From NCBI GenBank assembly GCA_023544605.1, contig JAMJFQ010000007.1, positions 1-28,319 of the forward strand: a stretch of DNA of 28,319 nucleotides, in the 5' to 3' direction. The position numbers and the translations under genes are program-made. Every line of letters starts with the position of its first letter. Positions within the stretch are counted from its first letter, which is position 1. Of this stretch, positions 1 to 7,238 are shown piece by piece. This DNA comes from ANME-2 cluster archaeon (GTDB lineage Archaea; Halobacteriota; Methanosarcinia; Methanosarcinales; Methanocomedenaceae). The notes beneath the pieces are model-generated. The model ran no database searches. It worked only from the letters and a program-made list of their open reading frames with translations, and had not been told where the DNA came from.

Positions 1-124
1 AAGTATAACTTTTTGTACTCAAGTTAATCCGACCGAAGGGAGGATTTTCTTGTATCTTTTTAGTACATCTACATTTATTATAAAACTTGGTTTTCGCTAA
101 ACCCGTAAGTATTGTGCATTTTTT

Positions 125-1060
125 TTAAATGGAGAGGACAAGTTCTTTACCGTCCACGAATAACCGGGGTTTTGTAATGATACCATCCAGATGTATTCCC
201 GCTACCACATCCCCGCCAAAGGTGCTGTTATCACCCAGGGCAATATGCACGGTGCCGGCCACTTTTTCATCCTCCAGCACATTACCGATAAGCCTGGCCG
301 CCGGGTTGATACCTATTCCCAGTTCTGCCAGGTTGCGGGCAAGGGGCCCCACATTATCCAGCATGTTAATGAACTGCTCTGCCCTCTCACCGGTAATTTC
401 GGTTGCCTGCCCGTTCTCGACCTTGATTGTCAGGGGCGAATCAAGGATACCAATACCGCTCATGGAGCCGTCCACTACAAAAACACCCTTTGCCTCTTTT
501 GGGGCCACGAACACTTCACCGGCAGGCAGGTTACTGGATGAACCCTGTTCATGGCAAATGCCGTGGTCTGCCTTCCAGTCACATCCTTCCATGTTAAAAA
601 CAATATCTGTCCCCAGTTCAGTAACAAGCCTGATCTCTTTTGCCTTTTCCAGTCTGGATTTCAGGTCAAAGGCTATATCCCTTACGGCCAGGTAATCGGC
701 AGTGATGCCGCCTGATTCCATCATCTCCAGGCTAATTCCGGGCATGGTGGCGGTGCGCACCCCGGCCTGATTGGCATTGAGCCTGGCCTGGGTATGGGTA
801 AGGGATTTGCTGGTGGGTGCCAGTACCACATCGGCTGCGCTCATGGCATCGGCCACGGCCTTCGGGGGCTCCTGGCCGTGGACTTCCCTGGGTTCCATGG
901 TCAATACTATGGGGTCACAGTCAAGTTCCACAGCCCTGTCATACAGCGCCCGGGCAATGGAAGGATGTGTGGCAGTATCAGTGATTATCAGTACTGTTTC
1001 GTCAGGCTTCACTGCCATACACGTCACCAGCACGATGCTGGTGCTGTCCTTTAATGACAT
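125..1060 (-). CDS. M29-like aminopeptidase (aminopeptidase T / COG2309 type)
   Basis: A 311-residue cytoplasmic protein resembling the archaeal aminopeptidase T (M29-like, COG2309) group, metallo-exopeptidases that release N-terminal amino acids. The overall pattern supports this: an N-terminal nucleotide-fold-like half (VLIITDT near residue 24) and a C-terminal half with GEVFVAPKE (about 179-187) and the conserved tail stretch HIALGDNSTFGG (about 273-284). It is shorter than classical bacterial M29 enzymes of about 400 residues, as is usual for the short archaeal group, so some metal ligands of the long form may be absent. It starts with ATG 24 bases after the LeuC-type gene and stops with TAA, so the two are probably co-transcribed. 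Family assignment is fairly sure; substrate is unknown. Confidence 0.7.
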   Translation of the reverse strand: MSLKDSTSIVLVTCMAVKPDETVLIITDTATHPSIARALYDRAVELDCDPIVLTMEPREVHGQEPPKAVADAMSAADVVLAPTSKSLTHTQARLNANQAGVRTATMPGISLEMMESGGITADYLAVRDIAFDLKSRLEKAKEIRLVTELGTDIVFNMEGCDWKADHGICHEQGSSSNLPAGEVFVAPKEAKGVFVVDGSMSGIGILDSPLTIKVENGQATEITGERAEQFINMLDNVGPLARNLAELGIGINPAARLIGNVLEDEKVAGTVHIALGDNSTFGGDVVAGIHLDGIITKPRLFVDGKELVLSI

Positions 1061-1084
1061 AATGGTATCTTACCAATAATTCGA

Positions 1085-2362
1085 TCAAACCTTTCTCGGG
1101 TCTGTTATCTCGCCCGTAAGGGCGGATGCAGCTGCAGTGGCCGGTGATGACAGGTACACGAATGCCCTGGCACTGCCCTGTCTGCCCTGGAAGTTGCGGT
1201 TGGAGGTGGCAAGCCCTACCTCGCCATCACCCAGCAGCCCGAAACTGCCGCCCATACAGGGTCCGCAGCAGGGACTTTCCACAATGGCCCCAGCCTCCAT
1301 GAACTGGTCAACCAGCCCGGCACGCAATACTTTCATATATTCGGTACGTGATGCAGGGATGACCAGCAGTCTCACACCTTTGGCCACGGGCTCACCGCCC
1401 ATGATATCTGCTACGATCTTGATATCCTCGAACCTGCCGTTGGTACATGAACCTACCAGCACCTGGTCTATATGGGTGCCTTCCACTTCCTCAACGGATT
1501 TTACGTTATCTACATTATGGGGACATGCTACCTGTGGGGACAGGTCTGATATATCATACTCGTGATACTGTTCATATTCGCAGTCCTCATCACTCTTCCA
1601 GTCAGGGTCAAGGGTGAATCCGGGTATGCGCTGTTTCAGGTAATCCCCGGTAGTAGTATCGGCCTCGATGATGCCGGCCTTACCCCCCATCTCGATCGCC
1701 ATGTTGCTGATGGTCATACGCTGGCTGATATCCAGAGCTCTTATAGCCTCGCCACCGTACTCTGCCGCCATGTACATGGCACCATCGGCTCCCACGTCCC
1801 CGATAAGGTGTAAAATAATATCCTTGCTGTAGACCTTATCCGGCAGTCGCCCGTTCACCTCGAACCTGATGGTCTGGGGCACTTTGAACCACAATTTACC
1901 TGTAGCGAGCACAGCAGCCATGTCAGTACTCCCGATACCTGTCGAGAATGCTCCCAGTGAGCCGTAAGCGCAGGTGTGGCTGTCACTTCCCACCACCAGG
2001 TCACCGGGTTTGACCCAGCCTTTCTCTGGCACTACCTGGTGACACACCCCTTCATAGACATCGTAATTAGTGATGCCCTGCTCGGCTGCGAACTTTCTCA
2101 GCATGATGTGGTTCTGGGCCGCATTGAGCGAATCGGCAGGTACCTGGTGGTCGAACAGGATAACGATCTTGTCCGGGTCCCAGACCTTTGCTTCTGGTTT
2201 GTCCTTCATGATCTCCTGGAAGCCCTGCACGGCCAGGGGTCCGGTAATGTCGTGGGTCATGGCGCAATCGATTGACGCCATGACGAACTCGCCGGATCGG
2301 ACAGGCTTACCCGAGGCTTTTGAAAATATCTTCTCTGTAATGGTAAGATTATCAGCGGTCAT
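1085..2362 (-). CDS. leuC: 3-isopropylmalate dehydratase / homoaconitase large subunit (LeuC/HacA family)
   Basis: Large subunit of an aconitase-superfamily hydro-lyase, 425 residues, the usual length of archaeal two-subunit enzymes. It isomerises 3-isopropylmalate (leucine pathway) or homocitrate-type acids (2-oxosuberate for coenzyme B in methanogens). The [4Fe-4S] ligands are visible: C306 in VGSCTNGR and C366/C369 in CCGPCMGG; VGSDSHT (124-130) is another family motif. Substrate choice is decided mainly by the small subunit (the YLRV versus YLRT loop), and no small subunit lies in this window, so LeuC and HacA cannot be told apart. Upstream on the minus strand an AT-rich TATA-like stretch at about 2388-2401 suggests its own promoter. 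The downstream aminopeptidase probably shares the transcript. Confidence 0.88.
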   Translation of the reverse strand: MTADNLTITEKIFSKASGKPVRSGEFVMASIDCAMTHDITGPLAVQGFQEIMKDKPEAKVWDPDKIVILFDHQVPADSLNAAQNHIMLRKFAAEQGITNYDVYEGVCHQVVPEKGWVKPGDLVVGSDSHTCAYGSLGAFSTGIGSTDMAAVLATGKLWFKVPQTIRFEVNGRLPDKVYSKDIILHLIGDVGADGAMYMAAEYGGEAIRALDISQRMTISNMAIEMGGKAGIIEADTTTGDYLKQRIPGFTLDPDWKSDEDCEYEQYHEYDISDLSPQVACPHNVDNVKSVEEVEGTHIDQVLVGSCTNGRFEDIKIVADIMGGEPVAKGVRLLVIPASRTEYMKVLRAGLVDQFMEAGAIVESPCCGPCMGGSFGLLGDGEVGLATSNRNFQGRQGSARAFVYLSSPATAAASALTGEITDPRKV

Positions 2363-2414
2363 AGGATGGTTGTATAGGTGCGGGAATATAATAAAATTAA
2401 TGTAACAAGGCGAA

Positions 2415-2657
2415 TTATGATTCTCTTTTCACGACTTTTTTTACCTTGCGCCCCTTGAAATTAATACCACCCACAAGTTTGACACCGGTTTTGTTCCTGA
2501 TAGTATCCACATAGGCATTGTCAAAACTGGCAATGATGCTATTTTCTGCAACCATGTTGACCTTCCCCCTGATCCTGTCAAGGGTTCTTAGGATCTGTTC
2601 TACTTCAGGGGAAGACGTGTTTTCATTGAGGCTGATCAAATAGATTTCAAAAACCAT
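2415..2657 (-). CDS. Small unknown protein, possible I9-propeptide-like fold
   Basis: An 80-residue soluble protein with no signal peptide or membrane segment. The visible pattern is strand (FEIYLISL) - helix (residues 17-31) - strand (NMVAENSIIASFD) - helix (YVDTIRNKTGV) - strand (VKLVGGINF), followed by a lysine-rich tail. This order, with a hydrophobic strand followed by 'residues IRNKTGV-K-V', resembles the peptidase inhibitor I9 / subtilisin propeptide fold, in which the last helix is followed by a strand that enters the protease. That is a pattern inference, not a family match, and no subtilisin is present nearby. It ends with TAA and lies 12 bases after the PASTA-HhH gene, so the two form an operon and may work together. 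Confidence 0.65.
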   Translation of the reverse strand: MVFEIYLISLNENTSSPEVEQILRTLDRIRGKVNMVAENSIIASFDNAYVDTIRNKTGVKLVGGINFKGRKVKKVVKRES

Positions 2658-2669
2658 ATTAGCATCCTA

Positions 2670-3365
2670 TTATACCTGTTCTACCCATCGTTTTACATCA
2701 TCCTGCTTAATGGAATAACCTGCAGGAACTTCTACTTTACCTGATGCAACTGCTTCTTTGCACAATTCATACAGTTCAACGGGATTAGCGTTCTTTAGTT
2801 CATCAATTGAGTAGATATTTGCCGCCTTGACAAGTATTTCAGATGATTGCTTGTCTATCCCCAATTTCCCAAGACTCGAGGTGCCGTCAATAAGTTTTGC
2901 CATGGAAATGAATTTTTTAGCGGTATTTTTTCCCACCAGTTCACCTACCGTTGCATAATCTGCGCTAACCAGGTCTTTAATAGTTTTGATACCTGCCTCC
3001 CGGAGTTTTGAACCTCTTTCAGGTCCGATACCTTCTATCATTTCAATATCCTGGTTCGCCAATACCAATTCTACCGGCATCCCTACTTCTGCATCGGAAC
3101 CAGCTTTTGGATTTTGATCAAGGACGGTGCCTGTTTCTTGAGTACTTGAACGTTTAATGATCCTTCCGATTCTCAGTCCTTTACTTTCCAGTATTGTCCT
3201 GGCTTCGTTAATATTTTTATTAATAACATCCGGAATCTTCATAACTTCTGTGACTGCAATTACCAGATTGACCTGGCTATCTTCTAAAATCGTAGCCCCA
3301 GCTTCCGGGTCCTGTTCCAGCACGGTATTTGGCTTTTCAGTACTGACCTTTTTGCTATTCATCAT
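2670..3365 (-). CDS. PASTA-domain / helix-hairpin-helix protein
   Basis: A 231-residue protein without a signal peptide or membrane segment. In order: a half PASTA repeat (about 13-38, containing TVLEQDPEAGATI), a complete PASTA repeat (about 43-103, starting KIPDVINKNINEAR and containing TVLDQNPKAG), a helix-hairpin-helix segment (about 108-160, IEGIGPERGSKLREAGIKT), and a helical C-terminal domain like DUF4332 (about 165-231). PASTA repeats normally sit outside the cell on bacterial kinases and penicillin-binding proteins, whereas HhH domains bind nucleic acid, so this pairing is odd. The start is ATG at 3363-3365 (a second ATG follows directly). An in-frame stop lies two codons upstream and a TATA box at 3391-3400 sits at leaderless distance, so the half repeat is probably genuine rather than a wrong start. 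Confidence 0.8.
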   Translation of the reverse strand: MMNSKKVSTEKPNTVLEQDPEAGATILEDSQVNLVIAVTEVMKIPDVINKNINEARTILESKGLRIGRIIKRSSTQETGTVLDQNPKAGSDAEVGMPVELVLANQDIEMIEGIGPERGSKLREAGIKTIKDLVSADYATVGELVGKNTAKKFISMAKLIDGTSSLGKLGIDKQSSEILVKAANIYSIDELKNANPVELYELCKEAVASGKVEVPAGYSIKQDDVKRWVEQV

Positions 3366-3390
3366 TACTTATTAGTAACAATTCGTAAGA

Positions 3391-3400
3391 AATATACAAT
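3391..3400 (-). promoter_or_regulatory. TATA box for the PASTA-HhH operon
   Basis: The minus strand reads attgtatatt, about 26-35 bases before the ATG at 3365, the normal archaeal TATA to start distance for a leaderless transcript. No Shine-Dalgarno sequence precedes the ATG, which fits. Confidence 0.45.
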
Positions 3401-3488
3401 TCCAGAGCTACGTTTTCATTGGTCAGTATCAGTGAGAACATGATAAAAAAAAGGTAACAGATACATTGAACCTTAATGACCTAAACAG

Positions 3489-3500
3489 TTTTATACTTAT
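3489..3500 (+). promoter_or_regulatory. TATA box for the small zinc-ribbon gene
   Basis: The stretch tttatacttat, followed by a further ATAATAA, lies 33-44 bases before the first zinc-ribbon codons. Transcription would be expected to begin near 3518-3530, just in front of the reading frame at 3533. Confidence 0.45.
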
Positions 3501-3532
3501 AATAAGAACATTTTTTAGGGGTTACTTATAGG

Positions 3533-3736
3533 GAATGTGAAGTATGCGGAATAGAAAGTGAAACCAGCTATTGCAGGGATTGCGGCAAGGTCATGAACGA
3601 AGTGATCAGGAAAGTGGGAGAGGCGCGATGGAATACTATGGATGATTGTTCGTTCATTTATCCTATGGTAAAACGGGCAGCTAAAGGTGAACTGACCGTC
3701 AATGATGTTATACAGGAACTGGAAATGGAAGACTGA
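3533..3736 (+). CDS. Small zinc-ribbon-like protein, start codon unclear
   Basis: An open frame encodes about 67 residues beginning ECEVCG and continuing to ELEMED and a TGA stop. Two knuckles, CEVCG and YCRDCG, make a four-cysteine zinc ribbon; the rest is a short helical domain (MNEVIRKVGEARW, then VKRAAKGELTVNDVIQELEM). The frame is open from 3506 but has no ATG, GTG or TTG before the first cysteine. An ATG at 3535-3537 lies in another frame and meets TGA at once. If a TG pair were added to the TGTG-like context there, the gene would read M-C-E-V-C-G, so a two-base deletion, a sequencing error or a non-standard start are all possible. A TATA box in the right place supports a real gene. Function unknown; partner binding or nucleic acid contact is only a guess. 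Confidence 0.6.
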   Translation, partial: ECEVCGIESETSYCRDCGKVMNEVIRKVGEARWNTMDDCSFIYPMVKRAAKGELTVNDVIQELEMED

Positions 3737-3782
3737 GTATTTCAATTCATATATTGGGCACCTTGTGGGGGGTCATCAAACG

Positions 3783-3798
3783 AATCCTTTAAAGGATT
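3783..3798. repeat. 16-base perfect palindrome
   Basis: aatcctttaaaggatt is a perfect palindrome in the gap between the convergent zinc-ribbon and membrane-protein genes, followed on the plus strand by TTTT after one mismatch. It could form a weak terminator hairpin or bind a dimeric protein. Confidence 0.4.
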
Positions 3799-3824
3799 TT
3801 GACCGGATGCATTGTCCAAAATAA

Positions 3825-4451
3825 TCACTGAATGATAACTTCTTGCTGCCCTATCATATTATACAGAGCCACCACGAAGGAAAACTGCAGCAGTATCAGC
3901 AAATAAAGCACGCCAAGTGCTACATGGCCGTTTGTCAACATCAGGGAGAACAGGATACCGAAGAGATAGGGCAATATAAGCCCAAGCCGTGTATACCGCT
4001 TCAATCTGATACATGTCTGTGCTTCAAGCCTGAACAACCACTTCACAAAGTCCCTCATGCGCTTTTTCCTGCCGAACCTGAAGATAAGGTACACCGGTAT
4101 GGTGATAAAAAAGAAATAGATGAAAAGGATCACACCGTAGAGCAGTATGAACATCATGAAGAAGGACATTGGTATCATGATACCAATGAGGCCGGGTATT
4201 TCTTTCAGTTTCACTCCACGATGGTCAAGGAACAGTATCATGTTCTTGCCTGCGTTGGTCTTTTTAAAGAATTGCCTGAGTATGAGACCCAGCAGAGCAA
4301 AGATGGGAACGATGATGATCACTGCACCTATCACGGCTCCCACCGGGTCTTTCTGGTTGCTGATGCCGATGACAAAGGGGTAGGTGATTAGCTGTAGCAG
4401 CAGCAGAGCTATGGGGATATTGATATTTTCAAGTCTTTTCAGGTAGCCCAT
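3825..4451 (-). CDS. Unknown polytopic membrane protein
   Basis: A 208-residue protein that I do not recognise. About five to six hydrophobic segments are visible (roughly residues 12-30, 38-60, 86-108, 108-128, 152-175 and 178-200), with basic loops after the second (RQFFKKTNAGK) and in the middle (RFGRKKRMRDFVKW). No catalytic motif is evident. It lies 14 bases downstream of the cupin gene on the same strand and ends with TGA, so it is probably in the same transcript. Possible roles, such as a small transporter or a membrane scaffold, cannot be chosen from the sequence. Confidence 0.7.
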   Translation of the reverse strand: MGYLKRLENINIPIALLLLQLITYPFVIGISNQKDPVGAVIGAVIIIVPIFALLGLILRQFFKKTNAGKNMILFLDHRGVKLKEIPGLIGIMIPMSFFMMFILLYGVILFIYFFFITIPVYLIFRFGRKKRMRDFVKWLFRLEAQTCIRLKRYTRLGLILPYLFGILFSLMLTNGHVALGVLYLLILLQFSFVVALYNMIGQQEVIIQ

Positions 4452-4465
4452 GCCTGCCTCCTGCC

Positions 4466-4789
4466 TTACGCCAGCGTGCAGGCCGTCTGCTTGTGCCTGA
4501 ATACCAGGAACACGCCCTTGCCCTCTGAGTTGGTCCTATGCCGCACCCCAGCAGGGACGAGTATGCCCGTGCCGGGTTTCAGTTCAATCGTGGAATTGTC
4601 TGATTCGATGACCACGGTACCTTTGTGGTGAAGGAAGAGCTCGTCATAGTCGTGGACGTACCATTTCCCCTCGCCCTGGCACAGCACGGCGCGCAGCAGC
4701 GAGTCGTCCACGAACACCATATCATGGGGGCGGCGGGGGGACTCTAACTTCTGTACTTCTTTTTCAAAATCAATGAGCTGTATATCCAT
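4466..4789 (-). CDS. Single-domain cupin protein
   Basis: A 107-residue small cupin (RmlC-like barrel). Motif 1 is a variant, H46-D-Y-D48-E50 followed by LFLHHKG, and motif 2 is PAGVRH (79-84), giving likely metal ligands H46, E50 and H84, with Asp in place of the usual second His of motif 1. Such small cupins bind metals and may be dioxygenases, isomerases or ligand sensors; nothing here selects one. It precedes the polytopic membrane-protein gene in an apparent operon. The minus-strand TATA-like stretch near 4826-4835 gives it its own promoter, about 40 bases upstream of the ATG. Confidence 0.8.
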   Translation of the reverse strand: MDIQLIDFEKEVQKLESPRRPHDMVFVDDSLLRAVLCQGEGKWYVHDYDELFLHHKGTVVIESDNSTIELKPGTGILVPAGVRHRTNSEGKGVFLVFRHKQTACTLA

Positions 4790-4810
4790 AGGAACCGCTC
4801 CATTTGGAAT

Positions 4811-4840
4811 ATACTCTATCCTTCTTAATTATAAGAGTAT
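4811..4840. promoter_or_regulatory. Inverted repeat ATACTC...GAGTAT around the cupin promoter
   Basis: ATACTC at 4811-4816 and GAGTAT at 4835-4840 are inverted with 18 bases between them and bracket the minus-strand TATA stretch of the cupin gene. Six-base arms can occur by chance, so an operator role is only suggested. Confidence 0.3.
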
Positions 4841-4855
4841 CCCGTGAGAAAAAAA

Positions 4856-5113
4856 TCACTTCTTCAAAAAGAATTCCCTGACAATATACAATATTGCCAC
4901 TACCACTACCAGGTTGAAGACCGAGCGGATAAGTTCGGTGTAGCGGTATTCAAAGAGTGTGGAGATGGCGCTCTGCATGCTGAAATAGAACCCGAAAGAA
5001 GATACCAGCAGCAGTAACAACAGGATTATCATGGAGCCTGTCTTGAATAGTGCTATTCCGGCAACCCTGTCTGAAGTTTCCTTAGATTCTTTTTCATCCA
5101 TTGTTATCACCAT
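4856..5113 (-). CDS. Small unknown membrane protein
   Basis: An 85-residue protein with a charged N-terminus (residues 1-25), a strongly hydrophobic helix containing a run of leucines (about 27-47), and a second helix (about 66-82, FNLVVVVAILYIV) ending in FFLKK. Both termini would be cytoplasmic. I do not recognise a family. It lies 27 bases after the PGF-CTERM lipoprotein gene on the same strand, which suggests co-expression and perhaps a membrane role next to that exported protein. Confidence 0.65.
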   Translation of the reverse strand: MVITMDEKESKETSDRVAGIALFKTGSMIILLLLLLVSSFGFYFSMQSAISTLFEYRYTELIRSVFNLVVVVAILYIVREFFLKK

Positions 5114-5140
5114 TATTTGTTATACCTGATAAGCATCCAT

Positions 5141-6127
5141 TTATTTTCGCTTCCTGAGTAGCAGTGCAACTGCCAGCAGTCCGGCTATGCCCATCCATAC
5201 ACCGAATCCTGGCTCCTTCATTGGAGCGCCGTACTCCCCGGTCCTGTACACGTCATCGTAATATGGCTCACGTGTGGGTTCAGGCAATACGAATTCCGTG
5301 GTAATGGTCTCAGTAGTACTGACGGACCTGGTCTTCTTTACCACATCTTCATCGCCCTGACTATCGGGTGCCATGAAGAAGGATACACCGTATTCGGTTA
5401 TGATGCGGTCATTCTCGAATATCATTATCTCCACACGATAGTCCCTGTCCTTTGCCACTTCAAGCTCGATATCCTTGACCACGGTGGTATCTGCCTTGAC
5501 CACGCCCACATTGATGTTGCCGCTCTGGCCTATGAGGTTGGACTTTGCATCCCGCAGTTTCACGAGTGCTGTCAGTGGTGCCGAATCCGACCTGCCGTAA
5601 TTGTCCAGGAAGGTGGTCACTTTCAGGGTGGTGGTGGTATCGCCCCTGGTTGTCATGGCGGCGTCCACATCGCGGATTTGGATGTATGAATGTTTGGGAC
5701 TGGAAAGCAGGGATTCAAGGCCCGATATGGTGGTTGTGCCCGAGGTTACCTGGCCGCCGTCCTCATACAGGGTAACTTCGATGCGGTAATTGCCTGTGAT
5801 GGGGACCTGCAGTTCAACGGTACCGTTTTGGGTCTTGTCCTTGCCGATGCGGCCCATGGATATTTTCTCATCTGCCATGAGCAGGCTGGTAGCCAGGTTG
5901 TAGGCCTTGGCCTGTATCTCCACTTCACCTGAGGTCTTACCGCTGTTGCTTACATACGAGATGATATCCAGCTGTACGATATCGTCATCGATGATGTCCG
6001 CAGATATGTCTACATCCTTTATCTGCAGGCTGGTGGTGTCGTACTCCCTGAGGCAACCCCCTGCCAGTACCGATGCGAGGACCAGTGCCATAACCAGCAT
6101 GGTCTTCACCGTGGGCGATAGGTTCAT
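5141..6127 (-). CDS. Exported lipoprotein with two repeat domains and PGF-CTERM tail
   Basis: A 328-residue secreted protein. The N-terminus has a signal peptide with a lipobox (VLAGG-C25), so C25 is probably lipid-modified. Two similar beta-rich domains follow (about 32-135 and 146-250), each starting with a strand like IQIRDVD or LQIKDVD and containing Y/DYRVE(V/I)xxYE/FE elements. A Thr/Pro/Glu-rich spacer comes next, then a C-terminal PGF motif with a hydrophobic helix and KRK, the PGF-CTERM signal cut by archaeosortase A in known systems. The architecture resembles surface proteins of Methanosarcinales and haloarchaea (DUF7490-like). Probable role: cell-surface structural or binding protein; ligand unknown. 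A minus-strand TATA-like stretch, tttatattaaa, near 6176-6188 is the likely promoter, and no Shine-Dalgarno sequence is seen. Confidence 0.78.
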   Translation of the reverse strand: MNLSPTVKTMLVMALVLASVLAGGCLREYDTTSLQIKDVDISADIIDDDIVQLDIISYVSNSGKTSGEVEIQAKAYNLATSLLMADEKISMGRIGKDKTQNGTVELQVPITGNYRIEVTLYEDGGQVTSGTTTISGLESLLSSPKHSYIQIRDVDAAMTTRGDTTTTLKVTTFLDNYGRSDSAPLTALVKLRDAKSNLIGQSGNINVGVVKADTTVVKDIELEVAKDRDYRVEIMIFENDRIITEYGVSFFMAPDSQGDEDVVKKTRSVSTTETITTEFVLPEPTREPYYDDVYRTGEYGAPMKEPGFGVWMGIAGLLAVALLLRKRK

Positions 6128-6378
6128 GGTAGTATTGGGGGTGGTATTGGTTGATATACTTTACTGTTTTTTTGAAGGTTTTTAATATAAAATTGGGAGA
6201 GATAAAATTGGGTGGGATGAGGGGGGGATGTGGGTGAAGGGTATGAGTGCACTGAAGATGATTGCCGGACAAGATGGAAAATCGGGGGGGTTGAGGCTTA
6301 TTACAGGCCTACGGTACTTAAGTCCGGGGCACGTGAGTGTTTGTAGATAGGGATAAGATTTCAGGTTTGATTCGTGAA
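6128..6378. other. 251-base gap with promoter and G-rich tract
   Basis: No gene is evident. The gap holds the probable promoter of the PGF-CTERM lipoprotein and, at 6187-6238, two direct copies of ataaaattggg followed by a plus-strand G-rich run (gatgagggggggatgtgggtgaagggtatg). The complementary strand is correspondingly C-rich in the 3' region of the upstream methyltransferase transcript. No clear hairpin was found. Confidence 0.4.
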
Positions 6379-7152
6379 CTACCCCTTCCTCGCCACCACT
6401 ATCGCCGTAGCATACGTAAACACCACCCGCCCCTCTTCAACCCTCACATTCAACCCGGACAGGTCCCCTTCCATCGAAGCCCTCATCATCTTCCTTATCC
6501 TCTCCATATTCCCGGCGGGCGGGTCAGCCATCTCAAGCCAGTGCTCAAGATCAAAATCAGAACCCCCGCCGGCCCTGCACACCACCTCAAGCCCCGCCTC
6601 CCGCATCATGTGCTCAAGCTCGGATGCCCGGTAATGTTTGATGTGCGAGGGGTCCCTCAGGTTTTCCATGATGTTCTGGTACTCGCTCTTTGCAGCGTCC
6701 TCAGAAGAGACCATATCCTCGATGACCAGCCTGCCCCCAGGTCGCAGGACCCTGGCCATCTCTGACAATGACTCCAGGGGTGCTGGGAAATGATGGAACG
6801 AGAACCTGGCCGACACCACATCGAACTCAGGCTCACAAAAAGGCAGGTGCTCCACATCCCCCACCAGGTTTTCGATATTATCCAGCCCCCCCTCCCTTGC
6901 GGCTAGTATTGCCAGCTCCAACATCCGGGGTGTGATATCAATACCAATGACCCACTTCACATGGGGCGCCAGTGCCATGGCAAGATATCCCGTACCTGTA
7001 GCCACGTCCAGCACGTTCTCATCCCCCTTAAGGTCCAGCAGCCCAACCACCGTGTCAAGGTCGGTTTGGTCCATCAGGGTACCGCAAGCTGCATAGGCAT
7101 TCGAACGCCTGCCGAACTGTTCCACAGCCACCTTCTTTGAATACGTGTTCAT
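6379..7152 (-). CDS. Class I SAM-dependent methyltransferase (UbiE/COG2226 type)
   Basis: A 257-residue cytoplasmic methyltransferase with Rossmann fold. Motif I is VLDVATGTG (47-55), motif II is VIGIDITPRML (about 68-78), the acidic VGDVEHLPF precedes the SAM-contact region and FDVVSARFSFHHF (about 110-122), and LRPGGRLVIEDM is the post-motif strand. This is the UbiE/MenG-like class that methylates small molecules; the acceptor cannot be told, and methanogens use such enzymes in several cofactor pathways. The C-terminal 80 residues are family-specific. It starts with ATG, ends with TAG, and is divergent from the marker 8 pair. Confidence 0.87.
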   Translation of the reverse strand: MNTYSKKVAVEQFGRRSNAYAACGTLMDQTDLDTVVGLLDLKGDENVLDVATGTGYLAMALAPHVKWVIGIDITPRMLELAILAAREGGLDNIENLVGDVEHLPFCEPEFDVVSARFSFHHFPAPLESLSEMARVLRPGGRLVIEDMVSSEDAAKSEYQNIMENLRDPSHIKHYRASELEHMMREAGLEVVCRAGGGSDFDLEHWLEMADPPAGNMERIRKMMRASMEGDLSGLNVRVEEGRVVFTYATAIVVARKG

Positions 7153-7167
7153 TACGACTCCTGCCAG

Positions 7168-7182
7168 ACTATGTTACATAGT
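7168..7182. promoter_or_regulatory. Palindrome ACTATG-TTA-CATAGT in a divergent promoter region
   Basis: A perfect inverted repeat with a three-base centre lies 16 bases before the methyltransferase ATG, in the divergent gap. It may be an operator. Confidence 0.35.
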
Positions 7183-7203
7183 ACTATTTTATCCTAACCG
7201 AAT

Positions 7204-7233
7204 CAATTATATCTGCTCTACTCCAAAAGAGTA
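7204..7233 (+). promoter_or_regulatory. TATA box and TACTC-N5-GAGTA inverted repeat before the 110-aa gene
   Basis: A TATA-like caattatatctg (about 7204-7215) lies about 25-35 bases before ATG 7239, as for a leaderless gene. The inverted repeat TACTC-CAAAA-GAGTA (7219-7233) fills the space between TATA box and start, a good place for a repressor. Confidence 0.4.
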
Positions 7234-7238
7234 ATACT

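Noticed and set aside
1..124. Possible plus-strand gene start at the left edge (GGGAGG followed by TTG)
   Set aside because: The frame stops after four codons; nothing else supports a gene here.
3515..3745. Minus-strand frame of 76 codons over the zinc-ribbon region
   Set aside because: The plus strand carries two CxxC knuckles and a helical tail, whereas the minus frame has no recognisable feature.
6187..6238. Direct repeat and G-rich tract as a CRISPR or mobile-element end
   Set aside because: Only two short copies next to each other, no spacers, no terminal repeats or transposase.
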